Shown here: positions 35,464 to 46,599 of the stretch, one piece after another
Numbering within the stretch: the stretch's first letter is position 1
How the letters are laid out: each line of letters begins with the position of its first letter
Source of the DNA: Stichopus chloronotus
Lineage: Eukaryota; Echinodermata; Holothuroidea; Aspidochirotida; Stichopodidae
Assembly (NCBI GenBank): GCA_021234535.1
Contig: CM037842.1
Coordinates: forward strand, 23,189,106 to 23,253,105
Reading direction: 5' to 3'
Length of the DNA: 64,000 bases
Program-made: the position numbers and the translations under genes
The notes under the pieces: generated by a model
What the model saw: only the letters and a program-made list of their open reading frames with translations
The model's database searches: none
What the model was told of the DNA's origin: nothing

Positions 35464-35778
35464 ATGGCCAATTTGAATCCGCCGAGAAGCTCACCGAGGA
35501 AAAAGGTGCACGACCATGCCGCTGGAAGCATCTGGCCAATCAACTCATATGTGGTATTGTGCAACTACTTGCTATTGCATCAAATATCGAAATCCGATCG
35601 AAGCTTTGGCACAGCGGACAGAGTGGAGACAAATGAAAGAGGAAGAAAGTTTGCAAATGTAGAGAAAAAGATGAGTGGGGCAGTGAATGGTGATTACAGA
35701 CAGGCTGGTAAAAATATTAAAATATGGATAAGAATAGCTGATATTTACCCAGACATGAGGGTAAAATATGCAAAGTAG
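35464..35778 (+). CDS. 104-codon open frame in a CpG-rich patch, unassigned
   Basis: Starts M-A-N-L-N-P-P-R-S-S-P-R-K-K-V-H-D-H and ends at a TAG near 35778. The first ~140 bp contain about ten CpGs, against near absence nearby, and the Ser/Pro/Arg-rich start is less AT-driven than other frames here. No domain is recognised. Donor-like sites inside (AAG|GTGCAC at 35504, CTG|GTAAAAA at 35707) could make it a first exon. Equally, it may be promoter DNA for the minus-strand exon at 35179-35313. The second half is AT-rich and Lys-rich, as expected by chance. Confidence 0.2.
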   Translation: MANLNPPRSSPRKKVHDHAAGSIWPINSYVVLCNYLLLHQISKSDRSFGTADRVETNERGRKFANVEKKMSGAVNGDYRQAGKNIKIWIRIADIYPDMRVKYAK

Positions 35779-36169
35779 TCTCTCAACTTTGCAATACAGT
35801 AGTACTGCCTACACTGTGTGCTAAAGACATGGAAAGAAAGTAAATTGATAAAGTAACAGTGTGCAGAGTGATATTGATAATGGTTGCATTATTTGGAAAA
35901 AAAATTGACGGCTGAAAATATTAGCGAATTATTTCAGGAAAAGTTATCAAAATGTGAAGTATATGTCTTTGGAGTTATGTTACTGACAAGTTTTAGCTGT
36001 TAAACATATGGTATCCCAATTTGTATGGTAAGGACTCATCAACATTGCTCTGATACATGTTCTACATTCAAACCAGAAAGTCAGAGGACTATGTGAGTCC
36101 TTGCCAATATTTATGAAAAACAAAGGATAACAAACGCACCTATTTTGAAGATGAATCACGTAAACCTTT

Positions 36170-37210
36170 TTGAGATACCATGTCTACAAGGTTTTCAAAG
36201 TATTACTTCTACTGAGGTCAAATGACCTTTGACCTCTCCTCAACTTGACACATATCACTGATGTACATGAAAATCACTAGGCATCATCTACAGTACTTAT
36301 GGTAGACAACATTCACATCAAGTTTGAAGTTTCAGCATCTTTCTCTTCTTGAGATACCTGTGATACTTGTGCTACCAATAGTTAGAGTTTGAAGCTCCAG
36401 CAACTTAATCTTTCTTAATAGGTTTTCTGACTTTTCTCTCTGGTAACCTCAAAAGACCTTTGACCTACCTGACAAAAAATAGGAATCATCCACTCACAAT
36501 GGACTACCTACAAACTAACTTTCAAGTTCACTCAACTTTCCCTTATTGAGATGCTATGTTTACGTGGTTTTCAAAATATGACTTCTAAATGACTTCATGT
36601 GACCTTTAACCTCCCCAAAACTTGACAGAAATCATCTACTTATCAAGTGCTACCAATGGTTAGGGTTTGAAGTGCCAGTAACTTTCAGTTCCTAAGATCC
36701 TCTTTAATAGGTTTCTAAACTTGCCCCTCTGGTTAACTCAAATGACCGTTGACCTACCTGAAAAAGGACACGGATCATCTACACAGAATGGACTACCTCA
36801 CACTAACTCACTAAACTTTGAAGTTCAAGCAACTTCCCTCCTTGAGATATCGTTTTTAAAACCCAAGGCGTCATGTACACATACATGCTTATCCCATACT
36901 CGCACTCATTTCCTGATTGGGACTCCAGGAAAGTCGCGACAAGGGGTGACTGGAATTCCCTGTTTTCCCAGAGAAGTGCAAGTTATCACAGGACTGCCAG
37001 CAGAGAGGGCAGGCTCCTATTTTCACTTGAGAGACCTCCCCACAGCAATGGAATTTGCTGGCAGCTATGCCAGTTTTGAACTGCGGGTGAGCGTGAACGG
37101 ACATGCAAGGCTCTCCCTCTCCAGCAAGAGCCTGACATGTCAGAGTCCAACACACACACGCCATCACCATCACATAGATTCCTTGCCTCCCTTCGGCAAG
37201 GAATCAAAAG
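36170..37210 (+). repeat. TGACCT-family cluster with terminal hairpin
   Basis: Four or more diverged units: AGGTCAAATGACCTTTGACC near 36216, AACCTCAAAAGACCTTTGACC near 36447, ATGTGACCTTTAACCTCC near 36597 and AACTCAAATGACCGTTGACC near 36736, each followed by the family words for CATCTAC, ACACTAA and TTGAGATA. It ends in ACACACACACGCCATCACC and a hairpin, GATTCCTTGCC/GGCAAGGAATC (37177-37205). Between about 36905 and 37145 an unrelated GC-rich segment interrupts the family sequence. The 165-codon frame (36721-37218) spans repeat and insert and is not a gene. Confidence 0.8.
36905..37145. other. GC-rich insert inside the TGACCT cluster
   Basis: About 240 bp of markedly higher GC, with CpGs (GTCGCGACAAGG, GAACTGCGGGTGAGCGTG), replaces the expected spacer before the hairpin. 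Several frames are open on both strands because AT-rich stop codons are rare in it. No termini, tRNA-like boxes or protein family were recognised. It is probably a captured or inserted fragment. Confidence 0.5.
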
Positions 37211-37677
37211 TAAAATAATTAAGCTTTAAAGTAATTAGAGTTACCACCCAAACAGAGTTGGAGCAGGGATATCTTGAGTTTAAATAAGTGATATGATTTA
37301 AGTAACAAGGCTTGTATGCATCGATTTTCACAAGTTGAAAAATGGCATAAAATTGATATTACCAAAATTTTGTCCAATACTGTGAAATAGGCCGTAGGTC
37401 AGCATTTAATCAATGACACTGCATGGCATCTATTCAGAATACATACATTCATAAAAGCTACTGCAGAGAGCTGCATAATAAAAAAGAAAAAAAATACCCA
37501 GACTTGTTAATAAATGACACACTTTCAACTGACACTGTACCATTGCTGATAACAGTTTCGATGAAGTTTTATGAAGCCTAACACATTTACTGAATGACTG
37601 CATCTCTTTATGAGGAATGATTATGTATGTCTATTTAGATCATATTTTTTATTGAATTTCACTGGTGTCTAATACAG
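37211..37677. other. unannotated stretch
   Basis: AT-rich, with an A-rich run at 37480-37497; nothing supported. Confidence 0.5.
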
Positions 37678-37833
37678 TCCAGGAGATTCCCCTTTTCAGG
37701 GGACAATCATTTCCACTGAAACAGGGGAACTCTTTTCAAACCCATCTGGAAAATTCATACAGTGAAGGAAAGTTCAACCTGCATATTCGTGAGGCTGGTT
37801 ACATTACCTACAACTTTTTCTATGCAATGAAAG
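37678..37833 (+). CDS. candidate exon, faintly glycogen-debrancher-like
   Basis: A plus-strand frame is open across 156 bp between an acceptor ending CTAATACAG (a better one, CCCCTTTTCAG, lies 21 bp further in) and a weak donor AAAG|GTAGTC (37834). Phases 1 and 1. Residues include G-Q-S-F-P-L-K, then G-K-F-N-L-H-I-R-E-A-G-Y-I-T-Y-N-F-F-Y. The order G-x-x-F, K-x-x-L/H, (S/A)-G, Y-x-F loosely recalls the N-terminal beta domain of eukaryotic glycogen debranching enzyme (AGL). That is my recollection of the family, not an alignment, and no other AGL exon was found downstream. Codon use is less AT-biased than the surroundings. Confidence 0.25.
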
Positions 37834-38648
37834 GTAGTCCACCATGTATGTTTTACAAAAATCTCAAAAGGCAATGTGACCTTTGTAATATTCTCAGTAC
37901 TAGATATTATACAGTCATCTGTAACTGTATACACATTCATATGCACAGCAACAGCTGAACATACAAAAGTGCCATGCCCACTCGTTTGCCTACAGACGTT
38001 AACAACTGCATAAGAGTTGCAACACCACACAGTTCTTAAGAAATACAGAGAAACGATGGGACTTTTTACTGCATTACGACAAAACAACCTTCTCAGGTTT
38101 ATTACTCACCATGTACTGACAGGTACCACCAACACCGCGCTGTCATGAAAACACACAAACTACACGCAGTCATGTTTGTTCGTTTTACCATACCTACATA
38201 CTACAACAGGATATGTGCATGTGATTCAAACACAAAACAACTGTTACGAATGCAAGGCTTTGTTTATTCATAATTCCTGAGGAATAAAAGTCCTCTTTAG
38301 AGAATCTCCCAGACTGTATTAGAGTCTGTACTGAATTTTTAGTTGACCACAGTAAGGGTATTTTTAGGTCATCTCTCCAGTATGAATGGTACCCATACCC
38401 TCACCATACTCTAAATGAATAATGGGTTAAAACAATCCACTTTTAGAGAATGACATGTACTCATATCTATTCACACTGCACACTTGTAATAAATGATAAT
38501 AGTACCCTTCTGACTATGTACTTTTAATGTCTGATAGTGGTACAGCTATTTAGATCCACTGTATAATTAAAAGATGCTACTACCTATATACAGACTACAT
38601 ACTTTCCATGAAGGATACTGGTGTAGCTGTTTAGATCCATTGCATAAT
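37834..38648. other. unannotated stretch
   Basis: A minus-strand donor-like CATG|GTGAGTAA near 38109 follows about 30 open codons rich in Cys and Trp; not convincing. Two related segments containing TAGCTATTTAGATCCA-type words (38543 and 38617) suggest a small old duplication of ~74 bp. Confidence 0.45.
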
Positions 38649-39485
38649 TTAAAGGAATTCTCCACCAACAAAAAACTTCACATAATGTAGGAGATTCTTT
38701 ACCGTTCTATCCGTTAAACATAACTATTTTACCAGAGGAAGCTTCCTTAGATGTGAAATAATGCTTTGAAAGTGGGGTTTAAGCACGAGCCTGAAAATGT
38801 GTGACGTAGAAGTGACAAAAACTGTTTTCCATTTTTGCACTCTTCCCGTTTCCGGCAAGGTCTTGGATGCACAAACTCTTTCGTTCATAGATATGGGAAA
38901 CCCTATGAATGTCTGCATCTGGTAAGATACTTTCAGTGAGATGCATTCCTTAAGACACTAACCTACTAAGCACATGAATCAAGCAGAGCTGTTATTGTGA
39001 TGGTCATAAAATTTAATTGCTTCTTATACTTGAAGACCCACCAAACCAAGCAAAGGTAAGCTGCATAATTAGCTCAATGGTATTTCTATCCTTTATTCGT
39101 CGGTACCAGCGCAATATCATTCATAGACCAACGTCATTTAAGTCAACTAATCTTTAAACAATTAGTTAACTCCAAACAATGCTTTCAAAGGTAGGTCTAC
39201 GCCACTCCCTGGTGAAACCAAGATTTTAACAACAATAGAGAGATCAGAACAGTACTATAACCCTCAGCTTGAGCTAAAAATCTAGGGCAATGTTCAATCT
39301 AGATTTGCCGGTACTACGTCACAAACGATTGATTTCTAGCAACAGACTCGTACCTCGATTATTTACTAAAATAATTTATTTTGGGAATTCTTTGAGATAT
39401 TTCCTGAAAATGAGAACGATGACATATCTACAATGTTTGCATCTTTTTAAGAGACATAAGAAGCGATGGTGGAAAATTCCTTTAA
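38649..39485. mobile_element. 829-bp TTAA-flanked non-autonomous element
   Basis: TTAA at 38649-38652 and 39482-39485 flank inverted ends AGGAATTCTCCACC (left) and the complement of GGTGGAAAATTCCT (right), 13 of 14 matching. It is the same TTAA-AGG(G/A) opening as the element at 34613. Short frames inside (38724-38918 minus, 39290-39520 plus) have no transposase features and one runs across the right end. Confidence 0.78.
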
Positions 39486-40069
39486 AGATACTACATACTG
39501 CATATTTTTTATGCAAATGAGGTCTACTGTGACCTTGTGCCACACTGGGACTTGCAGAAACTTTGCTACAAAAGGACTTCACCCACACATGTGTCCTTAG
39601 AGAGTCTTGGAGGTCAAAGGAAGGATCTGCCATTGCAAAGCAATAGTGAAATCTGCTTAGGATACACAGGCCTACCTGAGGGCCCCTTGCTGGGTCTGTG
39701 GACATAGTCTGTGGTATGGGCCAAGGGGCAAAGCCCCAGGAAAAATGGTAATTGTACGCATTAAGGCTGTATTTCAAAGGGGCATAAAATCACAAAACTT
39801 TCCTTTAACCACTCAGCAAACATCAATAAAAATGAATTACATGTTGATTTAAAAGCAAAGAGAAGGATAACTATAAAATCTGCTGGAACAATAAGTTACT
39901 GCAGTGCACATGATCAACATTGTACAAAACTGTACAGTACTGATCTCCTGGTCTCATTATGGCTACTGACAGTTACTAGTAGCAAAAAAAAAAAAGAATT
40001 TGAAAACTTACTTTTTCAATTGTTTAAATTCATAAGTGTGCTTGTATTTTATGCATTTGTGACTTTGCT
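39486..40069. other. unannotated; GC-richer block at 39520-39760
   Basis: About 240 bp of higher GC with CCAAGGGGCAAAGCCCCAGG near the right end, a 7-bp hairpin (GGGGC/GCCCC type). A 133-codon minus frame (39376-39777) spans this block and the end of the TTAA element, so it cannot be a simple gene. It may be an old retroposon; no diagnostic ends were found. Confidence 0.4.
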
Positions 40070-40225
40070 GTGTTTCTAGTTTTAGATTTTGTCTGTTTCT
40101 CTGCAATATTGTGTAGCCTACATTGTGAATTTTTTGATTTAAGCTTTTCATTGTACAGTGCTTTGAGTTTCATTGGAAAGGGCTTTATAAATATCATTAT
40201 AAGTATTATTATTATCTATTATTAG
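40070..40225 (+). mobile_element. LINE/SINE 3'-tail remnant, plus strand
   Basis: GTACAGTGCTTTGAG, AAAGGGCTTTATAAATA and a (TAT)n/(ATT)n tail match the common L2/CR1-type 3' end (…CGCTTTGAG…GCGCTATATAA…). The preceding ~80 bp (TTTTGTCTGTTTCTCTGCAA) may belong to the same 3' UTR. It is the same tail class as the minus-strand remnant at 23728. Confidence 0.6.
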
Positions 40226-42334
40226 TACTACCAGTAATATTACTAGAATTGCATTCATTTTCCTGTGAAATTTGAGAGTTACCTCAATGACTGATACAAA
40301 CTGAAAAATTGCGAGACTTTGAATAGTTTTAAAAGTATGTAAATCAACAATAGTGTTTAACAATGATGTTAATATAACTAAGTTTGATGCATAAATCCTA
40401 TGCTGGACTATCGTCATGATTATACCTATTACGCAATAGCCTCTTTGTGAAATGTAAGTGTTATTATTTTATTAAGTTTATTTTTTGGTTTTCTATGTTA
40501 TGGGGAAACAGTTAACAAATACAGTATGCCACTTTTGTTTTCTCCTTTTCTGGCATTTACTCCTGACTTGTATGACCTGTACTGTATTTAATACTTTGCA
40601 AGAAATGAACTATTTCATTAATTCATTCATTCAATTACACAGTTCAACACTAAACAATATAGCCATGTGTATAATTTCTCTTGTAATGATCAATGGTGTG
40701 AATGTGTCCAAATTAGTTCTTCATGACCCTAATTTTGCAAGTTATAATGTATGCAATATTAGCCTATGTTATTGTCCTAGCCAACTGGCCTTCATGTCAG
40801 TAGTTGCATACACTGTTTTAATCTTTAAACACACATATAAGGTACTGTGAATTTGGAAACTGCCTTCCATTGGAGTATCAACTTACAACACAAATGTATA
40901 AGAATTAGTAGCTGGAGGGGGTTGCTGGTAATAGCAAATGTTGAATCCTTCCAGCCACAACCACTTAGTCACAAGACTAAGGATTTCCCTGTGAATTTAC
41001 ATTTCTTTGCTGAAAAGCAGTCATGAGTAGTCACAACAGAGGGCTTTCTTGTGAACTAATTATGTCCTAAGTTGTAGTGAAAGAACTTCAAAAGTTGCAG
41101 GAAAGATTCCTTTCAGTGAAAAATATTTCTGCAGCAAGGTTGTTGCAATGTTACTGGAAATACGAAGGGAGCACTGCAAAGTCTTGCTGTAAAGGGAACC
41201 CTTCACGGCAAATAGGCAACCCCTTTGGTAAAGGCAATTTTGCTTACAGTACCATACTGTCACTTTAACATATCCACACAGATCTATAAAGCAAAAAAGA
41301 TACAGTGAACGAGATATACTATACTTCTTAGAGTGGATTTTTTCAAAGCTGTGGGTGATTACCATCAATATAAACTGCTTGATGCTGTTCTCTATAGCAG
41401 TCACTTGATATAATAACAGTTACAGCAGTATGTCGGAGTAAACACAAAGTCGGTCAACAACGTCACTCATCATGAGCCGATCAGTCCATTGCACAATGAC
41501 TGATTTAGTTCATTACCACAAAGAGACAGCAGCAAATATGCAAACATCCTTTGACCACAGTAGCAAGGATAGTTGCAAGCAACTATAAACATTCCATATC
41601 TAACATAAAAATTAATCACTTACTTATTTTTCTCTTTTTCTTACATTTGCCTTTACCATTTGTTATGTGTTCCACATTAATATGCAAAAATTTAAAAGGC
41701 ATAAAGTTTGAAACAGGAGAAATAATGTGATGTAACATAGGTTTACAGTGCCTTAAATATGTGCTGAATGTTACACACAAGCAAACCCTTGTAGAGGCTT
41801 TCATTCATACTTAGAAAGAATCCTCATCTCCTATTGTAACATTACAGTCAGGTGACCATGTGTTATCCTTAGATAAAAGCAAAGGTAAATTTAAGAGTAC
41901 AATAACTAGTGGATGAATACAATTAAAACTGTAGATTGACAGTGTTTTATCATCTAGATGCTATCTCTGATATCTATACAAAGCAATGGTGGTGTCCTAT
42001 TACTTGCACATAAATATTGTTGGCATGTTGCAAAGCATGTTACCTTTTCTCTGGGTTTAATAAAAGAGGCCATGATAAAAGGTTACCAGTACTCTTGGCA
42101 GGGTAGATGAGAGTGCATTTGCTGTGCTGAGACAGGTTAATGCTATCGATGGCTACACTCTCTGATTTTACATTGTCCTGCAGTTAAAGCAGTCCAGCAT
42201 TGATTAATCTTATGTACAACACGAATTGACACTACAGCTAAAAGTAAATGAACAACATAATAAATACACATGACATGCATGAGATTAGGTATACATGGAA
42301 CTTTGTTTTTATGTTTCCACTTGATTTTTTTCAG
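40226..42334. other. unannotated stretch, probably intronic
   Basis: Several 60-120-codon frames occur (40148-40417 minus, 40485-40850 plus, 41060-41404 minus) but all are AT-driven and unsupported. See the rejected list for 41078-41227. Confidence 0.4.
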
Positions 42335-42420
42335 CAAACAATTATCGATATTCACTTGTGAAGTTATGCAATGAGACAACTGGATAAAAGTGCCAAGTGG
42401 AGACTGTTTGAGAAAAACCA
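42335..42420 (+). ncRNA. candidate spliced exon, perhaps 5' UTR with start codon
   Basis: The acceptor CTTGATTTTTTTCAG and the donor AACCA|GTAAGTGAAG enclose 86 bp on the plus strand. All three through-frames are closed, so it is not an internal coding exon. An ATG at 42371 opens a frame that stays open to the donor (M-R-Q-L-D-K-S-A-K-W-R-L-F-E-K-N), so it could carry the start of a coding region after a 5' leader, or belong to a lncRNA. The next exon was not identified. Chance pairing of splice-like sites at this distance cannot be excluded. Confidence 0.25.
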
Positions 42421-44519
42421 GTAAGTGAAGTCTTGTCTTTTATCAACAGCTTTTAAGTAATATATTGCCCCATGTAGGCCATGAGTGACTGTCACAAATG
42501 ATAGAGTATAGCAAGGAAGAATACATCTTGTTTGTCATTTTTTCAAGTAACCACAACATTGAATACATTGACAGCACAAAACAACACAGTTCCTTACAAA
42601 AACAATCAAAAGTTAAAGATTTAAACCACACAGTGTTTCTAAGATCACCTCACCTGATGCACACAGGTATACATCAGTGCATGATATTCCTACAGATTTA
42701 GGACATTGTGGTCTTAACTATGACCAGATTGGATTTTAAGGCTACCAAACATATATTTCAACTGAATGGTGTTGAAATAGACTTGTTGCCATGCATGGGT
42801 TTTACTTTGCGATCACATGTTCATTTAAACATTCAAAGCCAAGGTGTCATTACAGATGCAGGTACACAGTATAAGAATACTCTGTAGGATCACAGAGAAC
42901 AACTCAGTGATAGAACTGGCCAAATGATGGTCATATACACTTACAAGAGACAAGTCTACATCCTAACTTTCTCAATTTTCATACCAAATATACTTCTGAC
43001 AGAAAAAAAAATGGTAAGTTTGAGAACATTTTTATGAATGTGAATTGATGTTGGGAAGGTTTATAATCATTTCAATGATGATGTCCATGATAATTTAACA
43101 AAATGGAATGTGTTATAAGATATGTAACATTTTTATTAGGATTCATCATGATTTAGAATGCGACAAACCCATGTTTATCTCATTATCAACTTTTGAAATT
43201 GAAGCATGTGAACAAACAAACAAGAAAATGCCCTTATTCACTTTAACTAATGAACATGAAATTGGATGAATTTGTGCATTAATTTCACTTATCCTTAAAT
43301 TCTTGTTTCCCTTGGGAGATTTACTCAGGATTTACCCTATGATTTTGCCCGCTTTTTCTTGAAAATGTGATATTTTCAAGCCATTCAACTGCTCTCTCTT
43401 TACCTTTACCTCATATTATAAATAGATGAAAACGTACGACTTTACTTGGCTACCCATGGGAAAATTCAATTTAAAAATATCCAGATATAATTGTATCTGA
43501 ACTTGATCCAAATCATCACAGCTGATGAAACTCTCAGAGTAGTTGCTAAGAGCTGATAGTGCAAAAGAATATGCTATTGGATGCTTTTATTAGCAAAAAA
43601 GAATATTGTTACAGTAAAAAGTTTTCAAATGAAAAACAACAACTTGCTTTTAGTGACAATAATGCTAACAACTGATATCTAAGCCAAGTGAATGTTTTAT
43701 AAAATGCACAACGTAACTAGCTATGAGCTTTGAAAAACAGTTTATGTCAGTTACAAAGATTAATCAAAATTCAAAGATATTAAGCTTCTTGGAGCCTGCA
43801 GACTCAACACAAATGACATGAAACTCCTACATCTTGTAACTGAGTAAGTATGAAATTACAAATTAGGCAGAGTCTTGAATTTGTGAGGAGCAGGACTATT
43901 TAATTGAGAGACACAATATCTAACGAGGCACACAATATCCAAAGTTAAGACAGAAATCTGTCCATTTGTAGATATCAGTAAAATTAGGTAATCTGAAAGA
44001 CATGTTTTTTAAATGTCAAATATACAACTTGGCTCCAAAACAAGTTAATTTCAATGTTTTACTGACAGCCCAAGACTCTAGTGAAAGAACGACGCTGTAT
44101 TGCAGACCTGGTTCAAAGACCTCCACAGAAGATGTACATGTATGCCTGTAATAGCTGAAAATTTCTTTGCAAGAGAAAGCCGTACACTTACCAAATTACG
44201 ACACTGTTACATTGGGCATTGTTATATTGAGCAATGGCAAATGAAAGGTTTGGGGTCACTAAACCAAAGTTATAAGAACTTGAATTGGAAACTGATTACA
44301 ATTGAGCTTATGATTAACCGGTTATACATGCAGGACTATAAGAACTACAGCATTTTGCCAAGGGATGTTTGATTTAGTTGGAGAAGCCACTGAAGGCTTG
44401 AAAGTACAAGACACTATCTATTTCATAAATTGGTGCATAGTGCACTTAAATTTTTTTCTTAAAATACTGTCAAGAATGCAGGTACACAGACTTCTCTTGC
44501 ACTGAGGTTAAATTACAAA
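42421..44519. other. unannotated stretch with isolated splice-like sites
   Basis: GGAGCCTGCAG|ACTCAAC (near 43802) and ACTGA|GTAAGTATG (43845) could bound a 42-bp plus-strand exon. A minus-strand TTTG|GTAAGTGT at 44192 follows about 33 open codons. Both are too short or too weakly bounded to call. Confidence 0.35.
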
Positions 44520-44660
44520 CTAGGGTTGGCTATGCCGGTACTCAAGTTGGTACTCGTATTTTGTGCACCGATTCTACTTGGTGCCAGTTGAAATCATCCC
44601 TTATTACCATTGGTACTACCCGCTACTGTCACAAATCCAACTGGTACCAGCTTAATTTAT
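44520..44660. repeat. GGTAC-rich repeat fragment
   Basis: CCGGTACTCAAGTTGGTACTC, GGTGCCAGTTG and AACTGGTACCAG recur within 130 bp. A related, probably inverted fragment (ATACCGGTACTGAGGCGGGT, AAAAGTACC) lies at 46285-46350. The opening TAGGGTTGGC may be an element end. Not classified. Confidence 0.35.
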
Positions 44661-46599
44661 CATTTGCATTTCAACAACAACAAAAAACACAGTTTTTAAC
44701 CTTGAAATGAGCTGTTAATTTACACATTTTGTACCTAAAAACATCCTAAAATATGATGCTGCAAACAAGTAGAAAAAAATCCTAAAAAACATGATTGTTT
44801 TGTAGCAGTCTAACCATTCTCTGAGCCTAACACAAATATAACACTGGCTAAAAACTCTTTTAAGATCAGGCTATTTAGCGGATGAAACTTCAAGACACAA
44901 TGTCATCCTACAGAATGTAGCCTGAGCTTGCAGGCTCACTAAAATCCAAAACAGCTGTTTCTGGTAATGTTGCCTGTGTCAGAAAGATACCTGGTATGCA
45001 TCCAACAATGTTTTCTGGCCTGAACAGTTAAGAATTAATTTGGTTTAGGTGAACAATGTTAAAAGAAACAGCAGATATCCTCACTAACTACGGTGTTTCA
45101 ACATCATGTAAAAATATACAAACTAGAAGCAAGCTATTCACACACTGAGCCAAACACAATTGGCAGCATCCTTGCTCTGTATTAAAGGCAAAACAGTTAC
45201 ATACTGTAGTCACCTACGGCTGGAGAATTTGTCCTCCACTTGCATTAATTGTTGCACAACCTGATGTCATTCTGGTTTATTTCTATGGCTCTATTAACCT
45301 ACTGTAGTTGCAGTGTCAGGTAGGTACTAGATTAAACAAGGTTTGTCTTTGCCACGGGCCTATGTATAAGGCCAGAATTTTACCAAATTAGTTTATAATC
45401 ACAAATAGGCAGTATATTTATGTCAAGCAATAAGTTTTAAGCTATTTTTAGGTATTAGGAATACTCTGTATCAATTTTGTAAAGTTTTGTGGTGTAATTT
45501 TTGACATGGTTCTGTTGTTATTTCACCTAGCAGATTAACGTGTCCAGGTGCCTTGTGTAACGTCAGTACTAATAGCACTTAGAGATGAAGTCTGGAGGTC
45601 TAGAGCATTTCATTAGCTTTTCTCAAAAAGAGCTTGATACACACTGCACTCATGCCTTCCCTGCTTTTAGGAGTGAACATTTACAATAATTCCAGAAATG
45701 TAGGCTACCTAGGCAATCCAAAGTCTTTTTGCAGACAATTTGCATTTACAGGCCTAACCTTATCTTTTTCCAATTTATATTGAACTGAGGATAGGCAAAA
45801 TCTAGTATCTTGTGGGAACATATTAACAACCTTCTTTTCTCCACTTAGAAAAACTTAGAAAATATTAAGCGTGCATATGAAGTAAAAAAAAGCTTAACAA
45901 TATGAATAATTTTACTCAACTTATGCTTAAGACTGAAGGTGGATGGATGACTTTGGATACATGTTTGAGTAGATGTTTTCATTCAGTGATTGTTTTCGAA
46001 AAATTCTACATAGAGACCTCACCACATCAAAGGCAATGTGAGATATGGTCAGATGTCCCACTTGTCACCTGATCTATGCCCTCTAGTGTTTTGGCATTCA
46101 TTCTGCCCACAATGAAGAAATAATGAATCAACAAATGCTCCATTGAGCAGAAACCTCAAATAAACTGTATTAGATGTTAATGTGCAGCGTGCATCATTTC
46201 CCCCTGAGGTGGTAATATGAAATCAGGCAGAGAATAAATATGTAACAGACTTTAAGAGGGACAAAATGGGCACTTGTGTGCAAAGGATGGTAACAATACC
46301 GGTACTGAGGCGGGTAAAAGTACCGATACAGTTTCTAACTTGTACCACCCACCTGTACTGCAAACATCCAGATTTTGAGATTTGTGTGCTAAAATTCACT
46401 TTCATAATATGAGTCTCTCACTATCTTTTCTTTTCAATACCTTTTTCCTACAGCAAATTTCTTTCTGGGGTTATCAGCACAATAGACACACTGGACAGAT
46501 GTGACCTACCACTGGACAGTTCAAAAGTTGCTCCACATAGCACATTGTTAATCTGTGTTTGTAAAGCTAAATCAACATATCAAAACAATCAAAATATTT
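44661..46599. other. unannotated stretch
   Basis: Apart from the GGTAC-rich fragment at 46285-46350, nothing is supported. Confidence 0.5.

Noticed and set aside
36721..37218. Longest open frame in the window (165 codons, plus strand)
   Set aside because: It starts inside a TGACCT repeat unit, crosses a GC-rich insert and ends in the repeat's hairpin, so its length comes from mixed repeat DNA with few AT-rich stops.
39376..39777. 133-codon minus-strand frame
   Set aside because: It straddles the right end of a TTAA-flanked element and an unrelated block; no conserved motif.
40485..40850. 121-codon plus-strand frame
   Set aside because: AT-driven composition, no motifs, no splice context.
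41078..41227. Plus-strand frame with A-A-R-L-L-Q-C-Y-W-K-Y, reminiscent of the IQ-like helix of KCNQ or SK potassium channels
   Set aside because: Only about ten residues resemble the motif; the acceptor is mediocre, the donor (TTTG|GTAAAG) weak, and no other channel exon was found.
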